Part shown: positions 1 to 8,790 of the stretch, piece after piece
How the letters are laid out: each line of letters opens with the position of its first letter
Position numbering within the stretch: the stretch's first letter is position 1
Source of the DNA: Smittium culicis
Taxonomy: Eukaryota > Kickxellomycota > Harpellomycetes > Harpellales > Legeriomycetaceae
Direction of reading: 5' to 3'
Length of the DNA stretch: 19,818 nt
Assembly (NCBI GenBank): GCA_001970855.1
Contig: LSSN01001814.1
Span: 1 to 19,818, forward strand
Notes under the pieces: generated by a model
Database searches by the model: none
What the model saw: only the letters and a program-made list of their open reading frames with translations
What the model was told of the DNA's origin: nothing
Program-made: the position numbers and the translations under genes

Positions 1-2
1 AC

Positions 3-301
3 ACGGAATTTTATTGGTACGATAACAATAATAGAAAATACGCGGTAAATAAACTAGAAAAATAGAAATTCGGTGCAAGGCATACAAAAACTAGTATTCT
101 AATACTAATAAATTCCTCTGCCGGTCTACCGGCTGCGTACCTAAAGGGAAATGGGATCAATCTACCAACCGAAAGATCCACCCAGGCATTGCTTCAAGTA
201 GGCTGGATGACTGAAGTTACAAGCAGTCACTGAATTAAGCTCGTTCCAACAAAATTGAATTCGTTGAGATCATTGAGCTCCTAGTCAGAGCCTACATCTA
301 A
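3..301 (+). pseudogene. Possible remnant of a tyrosine-recombinase (DIRS-like) C-terminus
   Basis: One frame stays open from the left edge to a TGA at 231-233, broken only by a TAG at 63-65. It contains the phrase AAYLKGNGINL, then QALLQVGWMTEVTSSH. After the TGA, two frame changes give ELSSFQQ (from 232) and IEFVEIIELLVRAYI (from 251) up to a TAA at 299-301. The layout A-A-L-NGI-L, then GW, then H(Y)-x-LSS resembles the end of DIRS-type tyrosine recombinases, where the last His/Tyr pair is catalytic. The stops and shifts would mean a dead copy. The match is to a family pattern from memory and is weak. The stretch is also richer in G+C than the spacer that follows. It could equally be a chance open stretch. 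Confidence 0.25.
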
Positions 302-1203
302 CAGTAAAATTTGATTTAAAGCATTAGATTTTTGAGATCATTTTCCTAATTCTTTAATAATGAGGTTACAAATCTTTGAGTTACAAAATATATCCAATCT
401 CTTTTTATTTTTTACCCAAGCTCGTTAGCCTACTGTCATCATTAATTAACTAAAAAGAAAACAAAAAAGATTTAGTCCGCTTATTGCTAAAGATAAGAAT
501 ATTATATATCACATATATTTACAGAAGGATATAATTTTCACGAAAATAAAAATTTTAACCCAAGGAAAGTATTTTCTTAAAAGTTTATACTTTTAAAGTC
601 GAAAAAGCCAATAATAAGCACCTCATAATTTTTATGGCTATTAATTAAAATCCTAATTAATTTAATAAAAATATATGTAATTTTTATTCATCTTTACGTG
701 ATTGATGATTTTTACAAATAAATACAATTCAGAATTTATAAAGTGCAATAATAGAAATCTTCCATAAATAAATCCCTAAAACTCATTGATTATTAATAGA
801 CTAATTTCAACTGTGTAGTTTTTTTTTTTCGGCTTGAAATTTCAAAATTTAAAGATATAAAACTTTTCAAAATTCAAATATAGAATTTTACATTACATAC
901 AAAACGCAGATAATATCCTGATAAAGATCGATTACAATAAAATTCGTTGGCTATCGGAGAGTAATAGAGTTTAATCAACGTTATCCCTTTATATGCTTAA
1001 TTTTGCTTCCATTTCGTTACCTTTTTTAATTTAAATAAGAAAAATAGATTTCTAATCATATAAGCTGGTAGCTATTGTTGATGTAAATCCTTACGATAGG
1101 CGTTAAAATTTTTTTTTTCTTTCTATGGTATAAAAATGAGATATGTAAAGAAATGTTTTCATATAAAAAAAAAATCGATTGCCCTATCTATAACATATAT
1201 TAA
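302..1203. other. Intergenic spacer, no gene seen
   Basis: This is very AT-rich with stops in all frames and no RNA gene that I can recognise. It holds short poly-A and poly-T runs (for example near 822 and 1111) and leads into the subtilase promoter. Confidence 0.6.
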
Positions 1204-1220
1204 TTTTTTTTTTTTTTTTT
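1204..1220 (+). promoter_or_regulatory. Poly(dT) tract just upstream of the subtilase start
   Basis: A run of 17 T begins 42 bp and ends 25 bp before the ATG. Poly(dA:dT) tracts are known to exclude nucleosomes in fungal promoters, so this may mark the core promoter or 5' leader. The function is inferred from position only; similar tracts are common in this window. Confidence 0.3.
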
Positions 1221-1245
1221 AAATTTTCAAAGGCGGATATTTAAA

Positions 1246-2730
1246 ATGCTCTTTATCAGCCGTATTACATTATTGTCATTTATATTTTTTAGTATATTTA
1301 TAAATTCACAGATAGCTCCTGTATATTACAACTTTGACTCTAGACCATTAAGTATATCAGCGCGCTCTTTACTGGACGGTTTTGGACTAAAGGAGTTTAT
1401 TATAGCAGTAAGCATCGACGTTAAAAGCTTTGGTTTATTAAATGGAATTATAAAAAACAACACAAGTTTATCATCCAAATCTTCGGTTTGGCGTTCAATA
1501 GCCAAGTCTGCGATAAAAGATAGAATAGCTTTGATCAAATCAATACTATCTTTTAGTGTTAGCTCGAAAGTAGTGAAATCTTTGGATAAATCGGACATTG
1601 CAGTAGTGGGAAATTTTTTTTGCTTCACAGCTTTGCTAGATTCGAACACAATAAATATATTAAGAAGAATAAAGGGTGTAAAATATTTAGAAGAAATGAA
1701 ATATGTAAATATCGAAGGTGAAGAAGTATATGATAAAATAAAAAAGAGAAATGAAGAATTTTATGAAAAAAGCTTTAAAAATACAAATCAAACTTTTGAA
1801 AATTATAAAAGGAGAGGAGATACTGACATTTACCACCAAAGATATGCGCCGTGGGCTTTATCTCGACTATCGTCTGGCGATATAGATGAGCCTGTATATC
1901 CATACGGGAGTGGCTATGAATTCAAAAATGGTGGAGAAGGGGTCGTGATTTATGTGATGGATTCAGGTGTGAATATTAATCACGCAGACTTTGGTGGAAG
2001 AGCTAGTTTTGGGCCGAATGTCGCCTACAATGAAAAAGGAATTATCACCGAGAATGGCTATGATTATGGTGGACACGGAACAGCAGTTGCATCGTTGGCT
2101 GTTGGGTCAGCATTTGGAACTGCAAAAAAAGCAAAATTAGTAAGCTATAAAATATCTGCTGTTGGAATAAACTTTCCAATTATAAGAGTTGCCCAAGCAT
2201 TAGAGGATATTGCCAATTTGATCGAAACTGCAGATGATGGGAGAATAGCTTCACTTTTAGTATTTTCTTCGATATCTAATGTACCATCACAATCATGGGA
2301 TGATGCGGCTAAGGAATTTAAAGATATGGGGTATGTTTATGTTGCACCAGCTGGAAATAATAAAGCTGATTCCTGTACTAAATCACCTATGAGCTCAGGG
2401 GCAGTTTTATCAGTAGGATCAACGGACTATACTGATTCATTACAATCCACGACTAATTTTGGGAAATGTGTCGACTTGTATGCACCAGGTGTTAACGTTC
2501 AGTTTGCATCGCATTTAAATGACTTTGGTAGCAGAACTAACACTGGAACTTCTTTCAGTGCACCTCTTGTAGCAGGAATATGCGCAAACATTTTAGCTGA
2601 CAACCCTAAATATAACCTGGATCAGATAAAGGAAAAGCTTTTAAGTATATCGGTGAAGAACCGGATCAATAAAATCCCAGAAAATACGGTAAACATTTTA
2701 GCACAAGCGTACACCGGAAGTATTATATAA
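1246..2730 (+). CDS. Secreted subtilisin-like serine protease (S8, proteinase-K-like)
   Basis: A single exon of 494 residues. Residues 1-21 form a hydrophobic signal peptide (ending near INS-Q), so the product should enter the secretory pathway. Residues about 50-155 look like an inhibitor-I9 propeptide, which normally acts as a folding chaperone and is then removed. The catalytic domain covers about 200-490. It carries the triad Asp239 (VMDSGVN), His277 (GGHGTAVAS) and Ser436 (NTGTSFSAPLVAG), with Asn371 (APAGNN) at the oxyanion hole. All four are present, so the enzyme should be active as an endopeptidase. Cys376 and Cys408 (NFGKCVDLYAPG) may pair. The length suits fungal pre-pro-subtilases, although the pro-region is rather long and Lys/Glu-rich around 140-190. 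The ATG is the first in frame and directly starts the signal peptide. The gene has no intron, unlike its homologous neighbours. The biological substrate cannot be read from sequence; host-cuticle or gut proteins and nutrition are both possible. Confidence 0.9.
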   Translation: MLFISRITLLSFIFFSIFINSQIAPVYYNFDSRPLSISARSLLDGFGLKEFIIAVSIDVKSFGLLNGIIKNNTSLSSKSSVWRSIAKSAIKDRIALIKSILSFSVSSKVVKSLDKSDIAVVGNFFCFTALLDSNTINILRRIKGVKYLEEMKYVNIEGEEVYDKIKKRNEEFYEKSFKNTNQTFENYKRRGDTDIYHQRYAPWALSRLSSGDIDEPVYPYGSGYEFKNGGEGVVIYVMDSGVNINHADFGGRASFGPNVAYNEKGIITENGYDYGGHGTAVASLAVGSAFGTAKKAKLVSYKISAVGINFPIIRVAQALEDIANLIETADDGRIASLLVFSSISNVPSQSWDDAAKEFKDMGYVYVAPAGNNKADSCTKSPMSSGAVLSVGSTDYTDSLQSTTNFGKCVDLYAPGVNVQFASHLNDFGSRTNTGTSFSAPLVAGICANILADNPKYNLDQIKEKLLSISVKNRINKIPENTVNILAQAYTGSII

Positions 2731-3311
2731 AGTGATAAATTTTAAAATTAATCAATTTTCAGTCTTTCAAGATTGGATTAATAGCGTTGAATTTTACAGT
2801 GAATTCTAATATCTTCAGGGTTTATTTTGATAATATAGACGCTGTAAAATATGTATCAAAGTACAAATATATTTTAAAAAGAGTAGTACCGATACTTTTT
2901 TTTTCCAAAATTTTCTATGTTTTTGAAAAATATAGATCAAAACTAAATGATTATGTTTTAACCCTTTAACGGGCGATAGACTGTTTTTGATATACCAAAT
3001 AAAGATAACTGTGTTCAATTGACACAATAATATTCTTAGGATCAATCATTTAATGATATTTTGTAGAATTGGGGCATATAATAAATATACTCATAAATCG
3101 TATACAAATCAATAAATTCGTCAATTTTAAATGTGATTTACAAGAAATGTTTAATTCTTTTTTTCATATATATTTTTATAAATGTTATATATGAACTAAA
3201 ACACTATCGCTAGCGTTAAAATCAAAGCACTGAAGATAAATGATTGTAGATAGTGCATCAAAGCTACCTGAAAAATTAAAATTTGTTAGCATAAATTACT
3301 TTCTTGGAGGT

Positions 3312-3329
3312 GACAGAAGGAGTTCTGTC
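3312..3329. repeat. Short perfect inverted repeat (7-bp arms)
   Basis: GACAGAA (3312-3318) and TTCTGTC (3323-3329) are separated by GGAG. The arms are richer in G+C than the surroundings, so a transcript could form a small stable hairpin. No function is evident. Confidence 0.5.
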
Positions 3330-3430
3330 GATGTATACCAATTATCTTCTAAACTTTTATAGTTACAACTTTTTACTAAGCTCTAAATAACTGTTATATC
3401 ATATTTAACACATAAACAAATTTAGGATAT

Positions 3431-3487
3431 GTATAATTCCCTATTAATAAACTCTCCGAGACAAAAAAAAAAAAGTATAATTCCCTA
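3431..3487 (+). mobile_element. Minimal poly(A)-tailed insertion flanked by 13-bp direct repeats
   Basis: GTATAATTCCCTA occurs at 3431-3443 and again, identically, at 3475-3487. Between the copies lie 19 bp of unrelated sequence (3444-3462) followed by exactly 12 A (3463-3474), with the A-run touching the right copy. A perfect direct repeat around a short body with a 3' poly(A) tail is the classic footprint of target-primed reverse transcription by a LINE-type element. Here it would be a severely 5'-truncated insert, or the tail of a short RNA. The body is too short to identify its source. Replication slippage between the two copies cannot be excluded. Confidence 0.45.
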
Positions 3488-3635
3488 AGCTACATAGGTA
3501 TATAGACGATTTTTGTGGAACGAAACTTTTAATGTTAGATGATTTATTTGCTAGCATGAATTAGATGAAGAAACTAAGTATATCTGATAACCTGTAGTGT
3601 AGTATTTTTTAATATGTTTAAAAAATAAGTAAAAT

Positions 3636-3680
3636 TTTTGAGTAGGAAAAAATGAGCGAAAAAAGTTCTTCTACTCAAAA
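3636..3680. repeat. Inverted repeat with 10-bp perfect arms
   Basis: TTTTGAGTAG (3636-3645) pairs with CTACTCAAAA (3671-3680) across a 25-base loop; a G-T and an A-T pair can extend the stem inward. It sits about 440 bp before the HBS1 start. It may be a chance structure in AT-rich DNA. Confidence 0.45.
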
Positions 3681-4007
3681 TAATATTCTAATGTATACTT
3701 ACTAAAGTTTAAACTAGATAGTGTAGTTGATTTTACGAGGTTTAGGTTAATGACTAAGCGAAGGCTCAGCCTCAGCCATCTTAGCGGAATACAAAAATTT
3801 ATTATAGTTTCCTAAGCTAATGGAAATCAATATAAATGATGCTCAGGAGATAAACAGCCAATCATCACGATGAGCGCAAATATTAATTAAATTTATGCTG
3901 GTGATAGGGTATTATGGGCTTTTTATTCGCCAAATTATTCTGTCTTTTTTTTATAACTAGGTTTTATATCCAATACTCTGCACAAAGCATAAAAATTAGC
4001 ATTCTTA

Positions 4008-4044
4008 TTAGCTTTTCACTACATACAGCAAAGATAAAAGCTAA
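4008..4044. repeat. Inverted repeat close to the HBS1 start
   Basis: TTAGCTTTT (4008-4016) and AAAAGCTAA (4036-4044) are perfect 9-bp arms around a 19-base loop. They end 75 bp before the HBS1 ATG, so they fall in the promoter or 5' leader. A regulatory role is only a possibility. Confidence 0.4.
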
Positions 4045-4119
4045 ATAAAAGAAATGATAAGTAGGATTAATTCTGATTCTTGTTTAGCTTAGAGCAGATT
4101 TAAATATATAAATTTAAAA

Positions 4120-7100
4120 ATGTCTAGACATAGAGATGTTAGAAACATCGACTTAGATGAAGGTATTACAATATTTATTTTATCGTAAACATTTAAATAT
4201 AAATGTGAAAACTAACTTCTCTTTTTTTTTTTTACTATATTAACTAGAGCTTTATAGCGATGAACATTACGAAGAAGAGGAAAAAACCGAAGAAGATTTA
4301 GGTGAATAGAATTAAAAGTTCTATTTTTTAAAATCGATTTTAACTATATATCTTATAAATAGTTAAACTTTCTTCTGGCCTGAGAAACATAAAACAAAAA
4401 CTTGGTACTGTCAACAGGATCCCAGATAGAGAGATATCTGATACTCTTTGGTATTATTTCTTTGATGAAGGAAAAACTTTAGCCTACCTATGCAGTACGT
4501 AATTTTATTATGACAATTTTTTTTTACTAAGCTATTCTTTCATCGCTTTTAACAATTTTTATTTTTCAACTCAATTAGAAACTCATAATATTGATTTAAA
4601 AAAGGGTAAGTTTCACTTTTTATACGCCAAGCTATTTAGATTTTTTTACCGAGTTCTTATATTTTATTTTTGTGGTGGGAAAAAGTATTCATTTATGTCT
4701 TTTATTATCAATTTAAATTGTTTAAAGTTGGGAGTGAGGATTCTAACAATGATCTACAATTGAACCAAGCAAAAGCCAGTTCTTTGCTAAACTTCAAATT
4801 ATCTGATAAAAAAGCTGAACCCTCCATATCATCAATAAGTTCTTTGCTATCAAATATTAAAAGTTCAAAAACTCCCCTAGCAACTTCAATCAATAATTTA
4901 AACATCAAAAACAACTTAAAGTCTAATTATTCTCCATCAAATTCAGTATTGAGCTCTAGTATTTTATCAAAAAGTGGATCCTCTACTATAAGCGATGCTT
5001 TGTCTGCTCTAAAAACAAGAAAGCCTGAGATCTCACAACCAACCTTTATTGGATCTAACTCTTTGAATATCAATCAATTAAAAAAAGAGCCGAACCCTGT
5101 ATTGCTATCTAGCCTTTCTAACTTAAGCTCCATCTCAAGTGTAAGTACAAAATCCAGTATAAATACAGGAAATTCTGTATTAAAGAATATAAGAGTCAAC
5201 AGTATTGATTCCAAACCATTCCTTAATACACCCTCGAACCCATCTAATTTCAATGGCAATAGATCTATACCAATCCCGTATAAACTAAGCTCAAAAGGGT
5301 CTGATTTTTCTTATTTTGCATTTGAACCAAGCATAAAAACTGATTTAAAAGCTGAAAAAATGATGTCTGATTTTTTTGAAGAAAAAATTAAATCCACTAA
5401 TTTGGTATGTCTAGACTCGCCCCAATCTCCCACTATAAACAATAAATTCATTGATAATGTAAATAGCAATGAATTTTCCCCACCACAAAAGTCATATTAT
5501 TTGTCGAGTATCGATAGTTTGAAAAATAACACCCATTCTTTAAACAGTGATTTATCATTTTTGATTGTGGATTTAGGTAACTCCCAAAAGAAAGTTGCTG
5601 CAGATAAGCCGCTAAAACCCAAATCTAAAAACGCACCTGTTTCAGGAAAAATCCACAAAACGCTGCAGGATGGCAGCGAAAAAAAGTTAAGCGGACAAGA
5701 TGGTAAAAAAAGACAACCTTCAGAGAATAAGAAATTAGAAAAATTGGTTTTATTTAAATTTGATACTAATAGTCCTGATGACATTGTCTTTTTAGCTCAA
5801 AATAAATCAAACAAGATGAAAAATATAGATGGTGGGAGTATCGTGGGCGATTCAGACATATCCAGTAAGTAGTAAAATAAATTTATAAGAACTAATTTTT
5901 TACCATTTTGATTTTCTTAAATGTATATCACATTCAGTAAAAATAAATAATTTCTTTTTCATATTCAAAAAATTTTTAATATTTTGCCAATATCATTAAG
6001 CGAATTTAAATTAATCTAACTTTTTTATAACTTTTCGTAAATTTTACTAAAATTGTTTTTTTTGACAAAGCTGCCCCTAACTTGGAGGGATTAAATCTCG
6101 GTTCTGAAAATGATTCATCTCAAAGTATTAAGTTCCAAAATTTGAAGAAAATAGATGTAGTGTCTGAATATAAAAAAAGAAACCCAGAAGAGATAAAACT
6201 TAATTTAGTAGTTGTTGGTAAGATTGGTTTATCAATCGGTTATTAAAACTAAATTTAAGATAATCCTAATTTTAAAAAAGAATACTTGGTTTCTTTTTAT
6301 TTTTATATCCATTTAAATAAGTACTACTATATCCATAAAATCATTATTTCCATCTCTTAAACAGGGCATGTTGACTCCGGTAAAAGTACACTTATGGGAA
6401 GATTATTGTTTGACTTGGGCAAAGTCAATAGCAGAACTATGCAAAAATTTGAAAGAGAATCTGAAAAGATAGGAAAAGGATCATTTGCTTTTGCTTGGGT
6501 CTTGGATGAAAATGAAACTGAAAGAGAAAGGTTGGGTTTTTGCTTTTAAGTCATAATCTTTAACTGTATTTTCATATTTAAAAACCTATTTAATTTTTTT
6601 TTTATAGGGGAGTTACAATTGATATTGCATCAAGCTCATTTCAAACAAGCACTAGAACATTTAATTTACTAGATGCCCCTGGTCACAGAGATTTTATTCC
6701 AAATATGATTTCAGGCGCTTCACAAGCAGATGCTGCTATTCTTGTTATTGATTCAACAGTTGGTTCGTTTGAATCTGGATTTGATGGTGATGGCCAAACT
6801 CGTGAGCATTCAATGTTAGTTAGATCACTAGGAGTAAAATCATTGATAGTGGCAGTCAATAAACTAGAAAAGTCAGATTGGTCTTTTGAAAGATTTGAAG
6901 AGATCAGAGCTAAATTGACTCCATTTTTAGTAACCTGCGGGTTTTTGAAGAGTGATATTAGATACATCCCTGTTTCTGGGCTAAGTGGAATTAATGTAGC
7001 GAAAAGGATTGACCCCAATGTTGAGGTAAAACTTTCCAAATGGTATAAAAGTCCAAAAACCTCAAAATCTGACAGTAATAATTCTAATAGCGGTGATTCG

Positions 7101-7808
7101 CATATCAACAATTTCACCGTTGGTCCGTGTTTATTAGAACTTTTGGACACTTTTCCGTTACCAGAAAGACAAGTTGAAAAAAGCCTTCTTATCCCAGTTA
7201 TTGATTATTTCCGTGGTGGAGAATATAGTGCAGTTTCATCAGGAGGTTCAACTAATGTAAGTATTTGCGGTAGAATTGTTCAAGGGTGCTTCCAAGTCGG
7301 AGATAAAGTTACTCTGGTCCCGTGTGGAGAGCAAGCCATTGTTAAGTCTATAAATGTTGACTATTCAACTGAGCCATATGCAGTTGCAGGAGATTCAGTC
7401 ATTGCAATGCTTTCGGGAATAGACATACAAATGTACCATGTTGGATCTATGGTATGCTCTCTTAACGCCCAAATATCACCAGTAAGCAGATTTACTGCAC
7501 AGATAGCAATTTTTGAAACACCAATTCCTATTACAAAGGGATACAGCGTATTTCTACATTTCCTTAGCTTCAACGAATCGGCAAATATTACTAGACTAAT
7601 AGAAACTATTAATAAAACCACAGGAGAAATTTTAAAGAAGTCTCCTCGCCAACTGGTCAAGTCTTCTATGGCTAATGTCGAAATTACAACTTCACGGCCG
7701 ATAGTAATTGATCTCTTTAAAAATTCTAAGGACTTGGGCAGAATAACATTGAGAAAAAATGGTGTATCTATTGCCGCGGGTATAGTTACAGGGCTGTTTT
7801 CAAATTGA
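4120..7808 (+). CDS. HBS1: HBS1-like ribosome-rescue GTPase, eight exons
   Basis: Exons by hand: 4120-4162, 4248-4301, 4363-4494, 4579-4605, 4728-5864, 6071-6217, 6365-6530, 6608-7808 (2907 nt, 968 residues). HBS1 binds Dom34/Pelota and GTP, enters the A site of stalled ribosomes and starts no-go and non-stop decay. The start MSRHRDVRN is the family's typical N-terminus. Residues 33-76 form the small helical domain ([18 protein letters not shown]). Residues 86-464 are a Ser/Asn/Lys-rich linker, much longer than usual, ending near SPDD (434-437). The eEF1A-like GTPase follows: GHVDSGKST (514-522), RGVTIDI (569-), DAPGH (591-595), NKLE (653-656) and SGL (692-694). Domains II and III run to the end (AAGIVTGLF). 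The NKxD Asp is replaced by Glu656. A Ser/Asn insertion lies at about 719-741. eEF1A and eRF3 are excluded by the N-domain. The exon junctions around the GTPase are secure; those of exons 3-5 are slightly less so. Confidence 0.9.
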
Positions 7809-8311
7809 GCTAGAACCCTTCCGCTCAATTCTTTATAGTTCCATGCAGGTTATTTATTACTCTTTATACTCCAACGATCATCGTTTGGCAGCGAGTAAAT
7901 TAGTTATATATAAGTTTTTTATAGGTTTATTTTCTTTTAATGCTACAAGCCTAGATTTATTTAATATATTTTCTATATACTCAACGGTAAGTTGATTGTT
8001 ATTATTCATTCGTACAATTTCATTAAAAAATTACTCGTCTTGTATAAATCAGAGCCATTAAACTTGGTACTGATTTTAAGGAATGAAATTTGTAATATAC
8101 ATAATTCTATCACAGTGATAATAAAGGTCTAAATCATAAATATGAATAATTCTTTTGGAATTTTTTATTCCTTAGAGCTGAAAGTATAGCCAGCGTAAAT
8201 AGAGAAAGCAGTAAGTTGCCTTTTTATTGAAATATTAGGTTTGTATAAGCTAGTGTTATCTGTTTGAGTTATTAAGCATAAATATAAGGTGAAAAATTCT
8301 CTTTGAAAATG

Positions 8312-8339
8312 AATCGAGTTTTTAACCAAAAACTCAATT
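8312..8339. repeat. Inverted repeat with 4-base loop
   Basis: GAGTTTTT (8316-8323), loop AACC, AAAAACTC (8328-8335) is a perfect hairpin. After one C/A mismatch, three more pairs extend each side to 8312 and 8339. Confidence 0.5.
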
Positions 8340-8344
8340 TTTGT

Positions 8345-8384
8345 ATAAATAAACTTTTTATAGAGTCAATAGAAGTTTATTTAT
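8345..8384. repeat. Second inverted repeat directly after the first
   Basis: ATAAATAAACTT (8345-8356) and AAGTTTATTTAT (8373-8384) are perfect 12-bp arms around a 16-base loop. Only five bases separate it from the hairpin ending at 8339, so a transcript could fold into two stem-loops in tandem. Confidence 0.5.
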
Positions 8385-8790
8385 TGAACAACAATAAAGG
8401 CTATAAAGACAATAAATGAAAAATTGATGATGTTTGAACACCATGGAATTTTTTTTAGCCAATCGAATACGGCTAGTGAACTCGCCTACTAAATACTATT
8501 TTTATTTCCATAATTGAGAAGCAGTAAATTGTCGTATTTTTTAGCAGTTAGAATAGTAATAAACGTTCAAAAGAAGTCGAGATATAAAAAAATATATATC
8601 AGGAGGTGTCAGAATATTATCTAAAATTTTTGCTGCAGTTTAAAACACAAATACATATATATAGTGCAAAACCAGTTTATTTTGGTTCAGCTAATAAATA
8701 ATCAAACAAAGGGTGATAAATATCCTGATAATTTAAAATAGATCGAAAAGACAAATAAATAAACTAAATAGTTATACAAATAATATAACA

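Larger units (their letters stand above)
2731..4119. other. Spacer between subtilase and HBS1
   Basis: No convincing gene. A 60-codon open stretch at 2787-2969 is Lys/Tyr/Phe-rich as expected of AT-rich chance ORFs. AATAAA at 2998-3003 could be the subtilase polyadenylation signal, though it lies 268 bp past the stop. The spacer also holds a tiny insertion with target-site duplication (3431-3487) and three inverted repeats, listed separately. Confidence 0.55.
7809..8790. other. Spacer between HBS1 and the orphan gene
   Basis: About 980 bp with stops in all frames and no recognisable RNA gene. It contains the two adjacent inverted repeats at 8312-8384 and must hold the HBS1 3' end and the promoter of the next gene. 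No clear TATA box or polyadenylation signal stands out. Confidence 0.6.

Noticed and set aside
2787..2969. 60-codon open frame after the subtilase
   Set aside because: The composition (Phe, Tyr, Lys, Val) is that of random AT-rich DNA. There is no homology I can see and no intron-linked continuation.
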